From assembly GCA_025349905.2 (NCBI GenBank), contig MU624545.1:1-64000 (forward strand): a DNA stretch of 64,000 nucleotides, written 5' to 3'. A program made the translations under genes and the position numbers. The first letter of the stretch is position 1; the number at the start of each line of letters is the position of its first letter. Positions 18,269 through 30,611 of this stretch are shown here, in pieces. Under the pieces are notes generated by a model. That model ran no database searches, was not told the DNA's origin, and saw only the letters and a program-made list of their open reading frames with translations. This DNA comes from Blastocladiella britannica (lineage: Eukaryota > Blastocladiomycota > Blastocladiomycetes > Blastocladiales > Blastocladiaceae).

Positions 18269-21200
18269 ATGGCCGCGTTCCCGCCCCCGACCCTCAAGTC
18301 TAACCTGGCCGAGCGTCTCAGTGCGCTGAGTGCGGGTGCTGCCAGCCATAATAATCACAACCACAGTCACCGTACCACGTCCTCGTCCTCGTCACCACCA
18401 ACGCTTCAACCACCACCGCCTCTGCCATTACCACCGTCCTCCTCGAGCTCTGCTGTACCTGGCCGACGTCTCTTCCAGTTCCGTCCTCATGCGACAATGC
18501 CATCGGTGCCACCGCCAGTACCAGTGCCACCGCCGGCGTCACGCGCCTCGTACCCGCCGCCCATCACCTCCGCTGCGGCCTCGTCGACCCCTCGTCCACC
18601 ACCGTCTTTTGGAGTAGCCCCGTCGATGACCAATAAATACAGTGCGCCTGTGGTGGTGACGCGTCTTCCACCACCGCACCCGCGACCACCTCTTCTACCA
18701 ACGACTACAACTGCACCAATGGCAGCGATGACTACAGCGCCCGCCCGCAGCATTGATCGGACGCGCTCCATGCCCGCCGGTGTTGACTCTCGCCCGTCCA
18801 CCACTGCCGGAGGACGTGTGTCAATGCACCCGGCCCTTACCCCACCATTGCCCGTGGGAGTCACTGCTGCACCCAAACTTTTACTGGCACAACCAGCTCA
18901 ACCGGCGTCGGTGGCAAGAGTCCCTCCTCCGCACCGGATCTCGGTCTCGGACACGACGCACCCGTCGTGCTGGTGGCGGTCCGAGTTCCCACTCACAGCG
19001 ATCCAGTGGCTCAACGTGGACCATGTTCCCGCCGCGAACTTGCCGCGCATGTACGAGCTGGCGTGGCAGCACTACCGCGACCTGTGCATGGCCGAATGTC
19101 ATGCTCGTGACGATCCCACTGCCGTGGGTGCGAGCCATGGAGATGACGCACGTCGCGCCATCAAGAACGTGTTGGACCGGCTCGGCGATCGGCTCGCTAC
19201 CATGACTCCCACGCCCTTTGCTGGCTCCACTACCACCACCCTGGTATGCATACTTTTTATCCATTATTCTTACTCTCACTGACTCCCCTCAACCACAAAA
19301 CAGTCGTTGCCCATGTCCAACTCGGGACAGCGTCAGCTTCAGCCACCATCCCCGATACTGGGCATGGCCGGTGGCGGCGGTGGGGATGGCGGTGAAGGAA
19401 ATGGCGGCGACTCGATGGACCTTGACAACGACATCGAGCATCTTTTAGCGCAGGACCCTGCTCTGGCGCGCATGGTGGACGATACCACTACTCACCCGCC
19501 GCCACCACTACCGTTTTCGCGCCGTCATATCGATCATGACGAGGTGGACGACGACGACTATGACGAAGTGTTTCCGCCCACCCCGCCGCCAGTTGCCCGA
19601 TCGCTGCAACAGCAGCAACAGCCTTGGCAGCCACTTCCACCACCACCACTCCCACCGGCTCGATCCATGGCTCCTCCACCAGCATTCCATACGGTGGCAG
19701 CAGCTTCGTCCTCGCTCTCGTCCCCGTCCTCACACGAAGGTCACGGAACTGGAAACGGGAACCTGACCGTCGATCTGTGCTTTCCGTCGTCGCCCCCGAC
19801 CATGGAACGACCGCCACCTACCGTTGGGCAGCGCACCACCAGGGAGTCATCCGGATCGTCCTCCAAAGACGACTGGATTCGCCGGCTCATGGACGACGAA
19901 GATGATGATACCACCAATGACGAGAACGATAATGGCCTTGGGATGGTCCTGGACCCGCGCGATGTTGCCGAGTACGCGTCCACACAGGTTCCGGTCCTGG
20001 TTCTCAGCGATTCGGACGACGATGACTATGAATATGGCAGCGGCTCCGCCGCCGCGCGTCCTGGGTCATCTGCAGCTCCGGCACCTCGCACCTCACGACC
20101 CACCATCACCCTGCTGGATGACGACGACGACAACGCCAATCCACCGCCGTCCGGGATGAATAAGCTCGGGACCCGCCGCATGGCCGCGTCCACCAACGAG
20201 CTGAACCGCAACGACGAGCTCGAGCAGCTCACGCAGCACCCGTGGACGCGCGACGTGTACGCGGCGCTACAGCGGTTCGGTCTCCAGTCGTTCCGGTCCA
20301 ACCAGTTGGCGGCTATCAACGCCACGCTGCAGGGCAAGGACTGTTTCGTGTTGATGCCCACGGGAGGCGGCAAGTCGCTCTGTTACCAGCTGCCAGCAAC
20401 GGTCCGGTCGGGCCACACAAGCGGCCTCACGGTGGTGGTGACCCCACTCCTGTCGCTGATGCAAGACCAGGTGCAGGCGCTGGTCAGCAAAGGCGTGTAC
20501 GCAGGCAGCGTGTTTGGGAAAATGGAAGAGTCGGTGCGCCGCCAAGTGGTGCAGGCGGTAGAAGCCGATCGGCTCGAGTTGCTGTACTTGACGCCCGAGA
20601 TGTTCAACCGGTCCGGCCAGATCTCGAGCTTACTGCGCCGCATTTATACCCGCGGCAAGCTGGCGCGCGTGGTGGTGGACGAGGCGCACTGTCTGTCGCA
20701 GTGGGGCCACGATTTCCGGCCTGATTACAAGGAGCTGGGCCGCGTGCACGTCGAGTTCCCCAACACACCCATCATGGCGCTGACCGCCACCGCCAACCAA
20801 AAAGTCAAGACCGATATTGTCAGCATTTTGGGCTTACGCAACCCGGTGCAGCTGCGGCAGTCGTTCAACCGGCCCAACCTCGACTATGCGGTGCTGCCCA
20901 AACGCAAGGCGCTCGTAGACGACATTGCCGCGTTCGTCAAGGAGCGGTACGCGCGCGCGTCGGGGATCGTGTACTGCATGTCTAAGCGCAACTGCGAGGA
21001 GGTCGCGCAGGCGCTGCGCAACCAGCACCGGCTGTCGGCCGAGTACTACCACGCGGGAATGGATCCGGTGGACCGCGAGCGCACGCAGCGCGAGTGGAAG
21101 GAGGGCAAGACCAACATCATCGTTGCCACGGTGGCATTCGGAATGGGTATCGACAAGGCCGATGTGCGGTTCGTGATCCACCACTCGCTGCCCCAATCGC

Positions 21201-22823
21201 TCGAGGGATACTACCAGGAAACGGGCCGTGCCGGGCGCGACGGCACGCGGTCCGAGTGCGTGCTGTTTTACACGTTTGGCGACAAGGCGCGCATCGAGTG
21301 GATGATTGAGCAGAGCGAGGGCACGCGCGACCAAAAGGAGAACTTGCTGGCCAACCTGCGGCTGGTGATCCAGTACTGCGAGAACCGGTTCGAGTGCCGC
21401 CGCAAGCAGGTGCTGGCGTATTTCGGGGAGCGATACGACCCGTCTCTGTGCCGCGGGACCTGCGACACCTGCCGGTACTTTCGCCCGCCTGCTGACAGTG
21501 GTCTTGCACCGGTGGCCGCGACCCAGACTGTCGACATGACCGCTTACGCGGTGTCGGCGGTGCAGTTGGTGAAAGCCATGTTCGAATCGCGCGGGTTATC
21601 GACTACCACGACCCGTCAGTCGGGCGGGAACAGCAAGTACGCGGGGCGGGGCGATCCGGGGTTCACGCTCTTGCATGCCATTGACGTGTTTAAAGGGTCG
21701 CGGTCGGCTAAAGTCACCAGTAAAGGCGATCACGAACTTCCCGGCCACGGTGCCGGCGCCAAGATGACCAATCGCACCGACAGCGAGCGCTTGTTTCGGC
21801 AGTTGGCGGTGGAGGAGGTCCTGGGCGAGCAGGTTATTCAGGTAATTTTTTTTTTTTTGGCTTATTGCATGGTTACTTTCACAGAATGGAAGCGGGTACA
21901 ACAATACCTATCTGCGGCTTGGCCGCAAGGCCGAGACATTGCTTACCGGTCGCATGAGGATATTGATGGAGTTTGAAGTACCAGTGCGTTCGCATTCCTT
22001 TGCAATGCTTTTTTTTTTTTTTTGCGTGATCGCTCACAAAGAAGAGAAATAGGTTTCCAAGCCTGCGCAGAAACGTTCGCTGCCTCACGGAGAGGGCTCT
22101 GCTGACGCGAGCGATGGGGGAGGAGGTCTACGGCGTAAGTCCAAGCGGTCCAAAGGCGACCCTCCACCGGACCCGGCTGCTGGGAGTGGCGACTATCCAT
22201 CTCCGTACCAACAAGGACCGGCACCAACCGCAGCAGCGACAAGCACACGGCGGACCCGAACGTCGCGTGCTAGTGGTGGTGGTTCAGCGACCAACTCAAC
22301 CGGGACAGCCGCATCGGCATCTGGTGTTCGCGCGGCCCCACTTCCCGACCCGCGCCCAGTCGCTCCGCCCCGCCGTCTGGAAATGCGGCCAGTCACAACG
22401 CCAGCACCCTTACCTCCACCACCGCCACCGTCCGATCCGCAATGGGACTTTGATACAGTCATGCACTGCTACGATGAGCTGCGCAAGCTGCGCGGACAGC
22501 TGATGCGCGAGCGCGGAGTGGCCCGCGCCGACTCGGTCGTCACCGACCAGGTGCTGCATGTGCTGGCCAAGCACTTGCCGTCCAGTATAGCGGAACTGCA
22601 TGGCGCGGTGGCGTCTGGTGTCGCTGTGGTGGATCTGGCGTCGTTGACAATGTATGGGTCACGGTTCTTGGAGGTCACGGCGCGGCACGCCGAGACGGCG
22701 GCGCAGCGTAAAGTGGCCGAAATGGATGCGGCGGCTAAAGCGTTGCCTGTGGCAACCGTGTCGGGAGCACCAGGGAGTCGGCAGCAGCATTTGTCGGCGT
22801 ACTTTGCACCGCCGAGAACCTAA
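18269..22823 (+). CDS. SGS1: RecQ helicase of the Sgs1/BLM type
   Basis: Four exons: 18269-19243, 19304-21841, 21885-21977 and 22053-22823 (1458 residues). This 3'-5' DNA helicase dissolves recombination intermediates, normally with Top3-Rmi1. A long disordered N-terminus (Pro/Ser/His, then acidic patches) precedes the helicase core from about residue 640. The core shows FRSNQLAAI (motif 0), Walker A MPTGGGKSLC (about 676), the DEAH box VVDEAHCLSQWGHDFRPDY (about 785), ALTATA and the motif VI region ETGRAGRDG. The RQC zinc-binding part follows with FECRRKQVLAYFGE and CRGTCDTC. A short winged-helix exon contains NNTYLRLG, and an HRDC domain (about 1330-1420) precedes the end. Length and domain order match BLM/Sgs1, not short RecQ5-type enzymes. 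Confidence 0.92.
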
Positions 22824-23108
22824 ATATAACAGTGAAAAGTTTGATTCATTCACATTTCTTGAAGACTTGAGGTCTTGATTCCGCTTGGTTACCATTTAAA
22901 CGATGGAACCCACGAAAACCAGGATTTGGTCTTGGTTAGGGCTTGACCAACGACGGCTTTGATACGCGGTTCGGAGGTTGGGGTGCGAAAGAACCACGAC
23001 GCGGCTCCAGCTCGGGCTTGATCAAAGAAGCTGGGGATGCGCGACCAGAGCGGGTGAAGCGTACTAACGTCGATTCGGCACCCGCACAGGTTCGCAGTCC
23101 CGATCGCG

Positions 23109-24431
23109 ATGGATGCTACGGTCAAGAAGGTAAGGAAATGTTCCATATTGTTTGGTCAAAATGGAGAATGAATACTGAGGTGGAGTGAGAGAGGACAAAA
23201 TGAGTGAGACCATGCTCTTTCGCCATAGCCACCGGATCCTCTCGTCTTCTTCGAATCCTTTTGCATAAAATTTGACAAACCAGATGGGCACCAATACGAC
23301 CGATCCACCACCACAACCCATTGCCGCAGCTGCTGCGGGAGGCGGCGGCGGCATCGACTTCACGCCGTCGATGCACGGGTACGACGACGTGGACGCACAA
23401 TCGTCCATCTCGTTGGCCCACCGACACCGTCGGAAGCCGCTGGTAGCCGCTGCCGCACCCGCACCCACTACTGCTGCTGCCGATCCAGCACCACCAAACT
23501 CACAGCCACCGCTGACTGCTCTCACGGACGTGCGGGCGGCGGTCCGGGCCGAACGATCGCGTCGACACCGGCTCCACCGACCAGCAGTGACGATTAGCAA
23601 GGGCGAAAAGCGCACGCGGAAACAGGCCGAGGCTCCGTCGTCGAACCGGCCGCACGTATGCCAATTTCATTTTGATTTCCACTTCATAACTCAATGAAAA
23701 CATAATAGGCCATGCCGACGCCTGCCGTCAAGCTTCGTCGGTTGACGCTGGTGCCGGTACTTGTGTCTACACCTTTGAATTCCACAATAAAGAGCTGAGC
23801 TGAACCACACCCACAGCAACGACACGATCTACCCGATCTGGCATTCACACGAACTAAACCGCCAGTCCCACGCCGTCTGCCCACGCCACAGCCGCCACCA
23901 ATTCGTGGTCCAACGACCACGACGAATCTTCCTGCTGTAGTTCCTCCAGCGGCGACTGACAATCCAGTCCAAACCAAGCCGTCGTCGCCCTCACTTGTGG
24001 TAGCAGCAGCAGCAGTAGAGGGAGCGCCGATCAATGCAGATGTCGGCAAAGACGACGAAATTGCTGCACTGGATCGCGTTCTGTCGCCATTGCAGACAGT
24101 TGCACCAGCGTCGCCTGATCATCGTTGTCATTCTCCAGTTCTGGAAGACCAATTGCGGGAACTGGCCACTAGCGGGCCCGTTTATCGCCGCTCAAGTGGT
24201 ACCGGCAGTGTGGCTTGGCCGGTCTTTGCGAGGTCCTGGCCATACTACAGCAGCGGCGGCGTTGGATCCTCCAACTACTCAATGGTGTCCAGTAGCAGTA
24301 ACAGCAGCGCGTGGCGCCCTCGACCAATTTCAGCATCTCCCTGGGCGCCGCGCCCGCTCTCGGCTGCCATGGCCACTGCTGCCGCCGCCCGCCGGCAGCA
24401 CGGGCCATGGTTGTGGTCGGATCACCAATAA
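23109..24431 (+). CDS. Hypothetical Pro/Ala/Ser-rich protein, five exons proposed
   Basis: I do not recognise this gene. The model has exons 23109-23129 (ATGGATGCTACG... ending before GTAAGG), 23284-23655, 23709-23756 and 23817-24431, all in phase, giving about 351 residues (four exons). The first small exon is uncertain; translation could instead begin at ATG 23272 or 23284. The protein is low-complexity, rich in Pro, Ala, Ser, Thr and Arg. It has a basic patch (SRRHRLHRPAVTISKGEKRTRK) that could be a nuclear signal, a PxP-rich middle, and a C-terminal short helix-like piece DDEIAALDRVLSPLQ. No domain, signal peptide or membrane span is visible. It converges with the F-box/WD40 gene, 39 bp between stops. 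Confidence 0.5.
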
Positions 24432-24470
24432 AACAAACAAAAAAAAACAGAATGCATTCCACTGCAAAAA

Positions 24471-26943
24471 CTAACCGCTCTCAGTAACGGCCGCGGGTCC
24501 CTGCCGCCCAAAGTCCCACACGTGCACGACGCCGTCCTCGCGCGCGCAGACAATGCGCGTATCCGACCCGACCACGACCCCGGCGGCGCCGCCGACCGGG
24601 TACGTGCGCAGCCGCGCGCCCGAGTCCATGTCCCACAGGTGCACGTTCCCGTCAGCGCCGCAAGTGGCAATGCGCAAGCTGTCGAACCACACCGAGGTAA
24701 CTGGCGCGCCGTGGGATAGCGATAGGAGTGGGGCTACCACGGGTGCCACGGACCGGGGCTGGAAGGACGACGAAGACGACGACGCGTCAGGTAGACATGT
24801 GGTGGCGGTGGTTGCGGCCACTGCTGGCCATCCCGTCGTCGTCGATGCCGAGGAGGACGGTGATGCGGAAGACAATGTCGTGTCGTACAGGTGCACCATG
24901 CCGTCGGCCGAGCCCGTCAGCACGTACACTGCGTGGCCACCGTGCACGTGCACTTGCGCGACGTGCAGGCCCGAGACCGCCGGCGCATGTGTTGCGGCCG
25001 CAGCACCTGCGGTGCTGGGTGGTGTGGCAGCACCGTTCGACTGACCGGACGATGACGACACAGGTGACAGTGGAGGCTGGGCAGCAGCAACGGCCGGCTG
25101 CTGTCTCGGTGGCGCAAAGGTGCGAATACATGACCGGGTGTTGAGGTCCCACATCCGAACGACGCCGTCGTCCCCAGCCGAAAACAGCGATCCGCGACAC
25201 AGCGCGACTTTGGTGACCGCGCACATGTTCCCGTGGTTCAGGGCGAAACACGATTTGGCCGCAAAGTCCCAGACGCGGATCAGCGACGCGGCGTCGGCGG
25301 TGGCCAGCACGCCGTTGGCAAAGTACAACGCGGTGACGGGCACGCTATGCCCACCGGCCAGTGTGCGCACCATAGTTCCCGCGGCCCAGTTCCAGAGCCG
25401 CACGGTGCCGTCCATGCCGCCCGTGACTGCCAATCCGTGCGGCTCGTCGAAATGCACGCACGTGACGGCGCCACGGTGACCCGCCAATGTGCGCACGCAT
25501 GTCCGTGTCTCAACGTGCCAGAGTCGCACCAGACCGTCCATGGCCGACGTCAGCAGGTACGGCTCGTCCAAGTGCACGGCCGTCACCCGTGGCTGCAGGG
25601 ACGCTACCGGTGGGACCAGCGCGTACGCCACGTGCCGGTCGTTCTTCCAGTTGCGGCCAACCACAAGTCGCTCGGCGTACACTGCCTTCCATGACCGACG
25701 GACGACTGCTGTTGTTGGTGTTGGTGTTGGTGCTGTAGTTGTTGTTGGCGGTGGCGACTGCGCGGACGTGGTCGTGGCCACTGTAGCAGAACCAGTAGAA
25801 GTGGTAGAAGCAGTGGTAGCAGCATTCACTGATGCCGCGGTCGACGACGCAAGGTGCAACATGAGCTCAGCCGCCGCATCGTCGTACTCGGCCCCGAACG
25901 CGCTGGGCGCCATACGGCGGCGCTTGGCGCTGGGCGGTCGATCGGACGAAGACGCGGCACCTCCGCTGTCGTCATGCTCGTCGTCCGAGCACATGCCCGA
26001 GTCGGCAGCGGCCGCAGATCGATCCGTTTCGCCAGAAGAAGGATTGAGCAGGGCCGAGACGGGAATGCCGGACCGCGCACCGTGAGCGCCGGGCGAGCGG
26101 CGGGTGTGCATGAACCGAGGCGTGGCAGCGGCCGAAGACGGGGCGGATAAAGATGACGATGGGGTGGTGGAGAGAACCGGCATTTGTCCTGCACATGCGT
26201 CGCCGGGACCCGAGGTGCCCGGTAATGCGGGCGCCGGCGCAAGTGCCACCGGTGGCGGTGTCACTACTGCCGAAACAACAGCATTACTCGAACGAGCCTC
26301 GACCGCGGCCACAGCGGACCGAGCGGCATCCGACGCCGGGTCGCTCGCGCCAATCCGGCGCCGCTTGCGCGTGAGCCGCGGCAGTCCCCACCCGCATTTC
26401 GCGCACTTCTTGTCAATGTGTTGCAAGCACATGCGCTGCCAGACCGCGTCGGCGTTCGCCAACGGTGCCCATGAGCGCGACACCTGAGCGGCGCGAGCCA
26501 GTGACCGCGCGTCCAGACACTGCATGATGCGCAGCGACAGTTCCACGGGCAGCGCCGTGACCAGGTCCATGCGGTGGGCGACGGCGGTGGCGGCCCGCAA
26601 CGTGGTGATTTGGCGCATGCACGACGCGTCCACTAAGCCCAGCAGGATCGTGTCGCGCACGCCAGCCGACGCAGCCGAGAAGTCGGACCAGATTCGGGTC
26701 ACGGTGGACCGAGTTGTTGGCGAGAGCGGGGCCAGGAGCTGTATTATCCATTTAGTTAGAGTGCGTAGGCATGGTACGAAGAGTGTTAAGTACCGCTTCA
26801 AAGTCGGGACGGTCGGTGGCAGCAGCCGCAGCGGGTGCGGTGGGGCGGTGCCTAAAGCAGAGAGCAGTGTGGAGGGCGGGAGGCGGCGGTGGCGGCGTCA
26901 TCATGGAGAGGGACGGCGAGAGGGACTGCCGGACTTGCTGCAT
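24471..26943 (-). CDS. F-box/WD40 substrate receptor (Met30/SconB/Cdc4 type)
   Basis: Two exons, 26943-26794 and 26738-24471 (805 residues). The 55-nt intron has a CTAAC branch-point-like sequence and ends ATACAG. The protein is the substrate-binding part of an SCF ubiquitin ligase. An F-box is near residues 114-158 (LPVELSLRIMQCLDARSLARAAQVSRSW). It runs into QHIDKKCAKCGWGLPRL, the Cys-rich tail after the F-box that I know from Met30/SconB and Pop1. After a long Ala/Ser/Thr-rich linker, WKAVYAERLVVGRNWK leads into about seven WD repeats (RLWHVETRTCVRTLAGH, RLWNWAAGTMVRTLAGG, RMWDLNTRSCIRTF and others). Which substrate (sulfur regulator or cell-cycle inhibitor) cannot be decided. It is divergent from NSA2, with 323 bp between starts. 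Confidence 0.8.
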
Positions 26944-27266
26944 TTTTTCTTGTGTGTTGATTCCTTTTGAAAGAGCGGTTGAGGCGGTGGCGGATCTTAA
27001 AGGTACGACGAAAGGGAAGGAATGCGTTGCCTGACGTAAGTAAGGTAAAGAGAGAGGGTCCCGTAGAACCGACCTTGACCCTGACTTGACGTGCTTGGTC
27101 GAGAGTACCACCACAACGGGCGTGCAGTCAAAATCGCAATCTTGTTGGTTGATGGCGTGACATGGCAACAGGTCACTGGAACAGAGGGGAATTCAAGCGA
27201 AATTAACGGAATGTATTTCGCAAATTATTATTTCCTTTTTGACAGCATAATTAATTAAACCTTAGC
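26944..27266. other. Divergent promoter region, F-box/WD40 gene and NSA2
   Basis: A 323-bp gene-free stretch between divergent starts. It is AT-richer towards NSA2 (27180-27260, with TTAATTAA), as expected for a promoter of a highly expressed ribosome-assembly gene. I see no clear TATA box or RNA gene. Confidence 0.5.
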
Positions 27267-28303
27267 ATGCCGCAGAACGAGTACATTGAGGAGGCAATCC
27301 GCCGCTACGGTCGCCGTTATGACCACGATGAGCGCAAGTGCGTTTTTATCTGTTTTATTCAGTATTATGACGAAAATTTGACCTGAAAAAATAACAGACG
27401 CAAGCGCGAGGCCCGTTTGGTTCACAAGAACTCGGCCGTGGCCCAGAAGCTGCACGGTCTTAAGGCAAAGCTTCACAACAAGAAGCGCCATTCGGAGAAG
27501 ATTGAGATGAAGAAGACGTTCGTAATTATTTTTTTTTTCTACAATTGGTTGCTACCCATTTACTCAATAAAAAATATAAACAGGATCAAGGCACACGAGG
27601 AAAAGAACGTCAAAACCACCACCCCGCAGGACCCCAAGGGCGGTGCGGTCCCCGCGTACTTGCTCGATCGTTCGTCGCAAAACAATGCCAAGGTGCTCTC
27701 CAACATGATCAAGCAGAAGCGCAAGGAAAAGGCCGGCAAGTGGTCGGTGCCGCTCCCCAAAGTGCGCGGAATCGCCGAGGACGAGATGTTCAAGGTGCTC
27801 AAGACGGGCAAGCGCCAGAGTACGTTTTTCAATATTTTGACTCCAGTGACCACAACTCACTGATAAATTCGTCATAACAGCCAAGCAATGGAAGCGCATG
27901 GTCACCAAGGTGACGTTTGTGGGCGACGGGTTCACGCGCAAGCCGCCAAAATACGAGCGGTTCATTCGGCCCATGGCCCTGCGTGCCAAGAAGGCCAACG
28001 TGACCCACCCGGAGCTGGCGGCTACCTTCCAGCTGCCCATCATTGGCGTAAAGAAGAACCCCAACTCGCCATTGTACACGCAGCTCGGCGTCATTACCAA
28101 GGGTACCATTGTGGAGGTGAATGTCTCGGAGCTTGGTCTGGTGACAACAAGCGGCAAGGTTGTGTGGGGTACGTAGTGGTTGTATTTTATGTTTGGTTGG
28201 ATCGACTTACTGACTTGTGCATGTACGACCAACAGGCAAGTACGCGCAGGTGACCAACAACCCCGAAAACGATGGCTGCATCAATGCGGTGCTGCTCGTG
28301 TAA
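27267..28303 (+). CDS. NSA2: Ribosome biogenesis protein Nsa2
   Basis: Five exons: 27267-27337, 27398-27517, 27584-27819, 27881-28168 and 28236-28303, giving 260 residues, the normal Nsa2/TINP1 length. Nsa2 is an eS8-like nucleolar assembly factor of the pre-60S ribosome. It starts MPQNEYIE as in other eukaryotes, has a basic helical N-half ([23 protein letters not shown]), then [27 protein letters not shown] and [20 protein letters not shown]. It ends [20 protein letters not shown], which is nearly invariant in the family. Donors are GTGCGT, GTTCGT and two GTACGT. Because the family is so conserved, these exon joins are secure and make a good reference for splice signals. AATAAATAAA follows the stop (poly(A) signal). 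Confidence 0.97.
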
Positions 28304-28687
28304 TGGACGCGAGATGTTTTCCCACTTGTAAAATAAATAAATTTTCAATATCTTGCCTCCTTTTCGAAATACGACGAGCCAAGTGCGAGTTAGGTACAGT
28401 TAGGTGCAGTTAGGTGCGGTTGATTGTGACTGGGATGTGATGGAACGCGGAAGGAACAACGAAATAGCCCTACTTGCCCCTGGCTTCAATTCCGAAACAG
28501 TTGAACAAACGCGGAAATTTGCCCCTGCCTCATCCGTGCCCTTGCCAAGTCTCGGAATGCATCCCGAGAATTCTGTCTCCGCAACGTGGCAGCACCAAGA
28601 ATGCTTCGTCGATACCTCCATTCGCACCCCCGCAATAAATACTGGCCGCAACTCCTCCTCCTTGACTGGCCGAGAGCAAGTACCACC
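28304..28687. other. Intergenic region upstream of the carotenoid oxygenase
   Basis: These 384 bp contain the NSA2 poly(A) region and the presumed promoter and leader of the oxygenase gene. The notable element is a triple 10-bp repeat (28388-28417). A possible upstream start codon for the oxygenase lies at 28601. Confidence 0.5.
28388..28417. repeat. Three tandem 10-bp AGTTAGGTRC units
   Basis: AGTTAGGTAC, AGTTAGGTGC and AGTTAGGTGC follow each other without a gap, about 270-300 bp before the oxygenase ATG (28688). The 10-bp period places each copy on the same face of the helix. A transcription-factor cluster is inferred, not shown. Confidence 0.45.
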
Positions 28688-30488
28688 ATGACGACTACGA
28701 CTCCCACAACCACCCGCTCCGGTTTCCAAGCGCCCGCACGCGAATTCCACGACCCGATCGTGATCCCCGTGACCGGCAGTAAACCGCTTCCGGCCTGGCT
28801 CGGCGGCGTGCTGTACCGCATGGGCCCGAGCAAGTTTGATGTGGGCAAAGTCAAGATCCGGCACTGGTTCGATGGGATGACGCTCGTGCACCGGTTCGAG
28901 ATCAAGCAAGGTGGAGTGGTCGAGTACCGCAGCCGCGGGGTGAGTAAGGACATTGAGGCCGAGATCACCAAGAACCAGTCGTACTCGGGCTTTGGTATGT
29001 CTGCTTCTCCTTTGTGATCCAGTTATCAAACTGACTTTTTGGTAAATAGGCCCGGCCGATCCGTGCAAGTCGGTGTTTTTGCGCGCCGCGTCAGCGTTCA
29101 AGCAGGTCGCATTCCCGTCGGCACCCACCTCGGCCCTGGACCGGCCCGTGTATGTGTCAGACTACCCATTTTATGCACACAATGACTGACTTTCTAATGT
29201 ATACAGCAACATCAACGTCACCGTGACGCCGACGCACCGCGTGGTTCCGATCGGCGCGGCTCCGAAGCACGGAGCGGACGAGTGGCACCTGATCGGCAAG
29301 ACCGACTATGGGCAGCTGCAGTTATTGGATGCCGAGACGCTAGAGCCCGTCCCGTCCGGCTCGACGCACGTAGGCTACGACGACCCTGCCGAGGTGCGTT
29401 CGCGGTTCAACTACCGCGACATCAACGCCGAGTTCATCGGCCAGCTTTCGGCCGCGCACCACCAGTCCGATCCGGCCACGGGCGACCACTACAATGTGAC
29501 GGTGGACCCGGCGGGCCAAGCCCCGACGTTGCGCGTGATGCACATCAACGAGCACACGGGCGCCTCGCGCGTGCTGGCGACCGTGTCGCTGCGGTGCGCC
29601 GCGTACATTCACTCGTTTGCGCTGACCAAAAGTTACGTGGTGCTGATCGAACAGCCGTACTACCTCGGATGGTACGGCGCCAAGGCGTTGCTGGCCGCTT
29701 CGTACGTGGACGCGCTCGAGTGGAACCCGGCGATGCCGACCCGCATGTACTTGGTGGACCGGGTGACGGGGAGCGTGGTGACGACGGTGGATTCGGATAC
29801 GCCGTTCTTTTACTTCCATACCGTCAATGCCTGGGATATTGCTGGTGCGGACGGAAAGCCGACAGCCGTGGTGCTGGATGTTTGCGCTGCCGACATGCCC
29901 GGAGCGGTGCGCAAGCTGGCGGTAGATAGCATGTGCCCGGCGCTGCGGGGTAGCACAGGTGGAGGCATGACCATCGCCGATAATGAGCTGGCGGCGATCC
30001 GGCGGTACACGATCCCGGTCTCTGCCAGTGTCGATTCTGGTTCCCCGGCAGTGGTGACGTACAAGCAGGTGTCCAAACCGGGCGCCGAGCTGCCGCGCAT
30101 TCACGCCGGCCGCGCCATGACCCCAACTCGCTACGTGTACGCGATGCTGACCTCCCGCTCGTCCCAGGATGGTGATGGCGGTCAAGACACCTTGTTTGGC
30201 GCGATTGCCAAGATCGACACGGCCGATGGCGGATCCGAGCGCAAGTGGTCCGCTCCCAACGCGTACCCGGGTGAGCCCGTGTTTGTTCCGCGGCCCAACG
30301 GGACCAACGAGGACGACGGTGTGGTGCTGTCGGTGGTCCTGGACGCGGTGACCGAGACCAGTTTTCTGCTGGTGCTGGATGCAAGCGATTTCACTGAAAT
30401 TTCCCGCGCTCAGGTGCCCGTCGCGGTACCGTTCGGGTTCCATGGATCCTTCTTGGGTGCGCAGGCATCGATGCACTCGTTCACGTGA
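28688..30488 (+). CDS. Carotenoid cleavage oxygenase (RPE65/CCD family)
   Basis: Three exons: 28688-28994, 29050-29149 and 29207-30488 (562 residues). ATG 28601 would add 29 Arg/Leu-rich residues and is possible. Family members cleave carotenoids with a four-His iron centre on a seven-bladed propeller. The visible ligand motifs, in order, are HHQSDPATGDHYN (first His), YIHSFALTKSYVV (second), FYFHTVNAWD (third) and FGFHGSFL (fourth). The N-terminus shows PAWLGGVLYRMGP and HWFDGMTLVHRF, standard for the family (G-x-hhR-xGP and HWFDG). All catalytic positions are present, so the enzyme should be active. Beta-carotene to retinal cleavage is a reasonable guess for a fungus that makes retinal, but the sequence alone does not fix substrate or cleavage site. 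Confidence 0.9.
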
Positions 30489-30611
30489 TCCATTTCTTTG
30501 CTTTCTTCAAAACTGTAATTTTATTTGTCTTGCAATGCGTTGTGTGTCGACGTTCGTCGTACTTGTTGCAGGGAATCAATGGTGGGGGAAAAAAAAAAAA
30601 CCACATCACGA

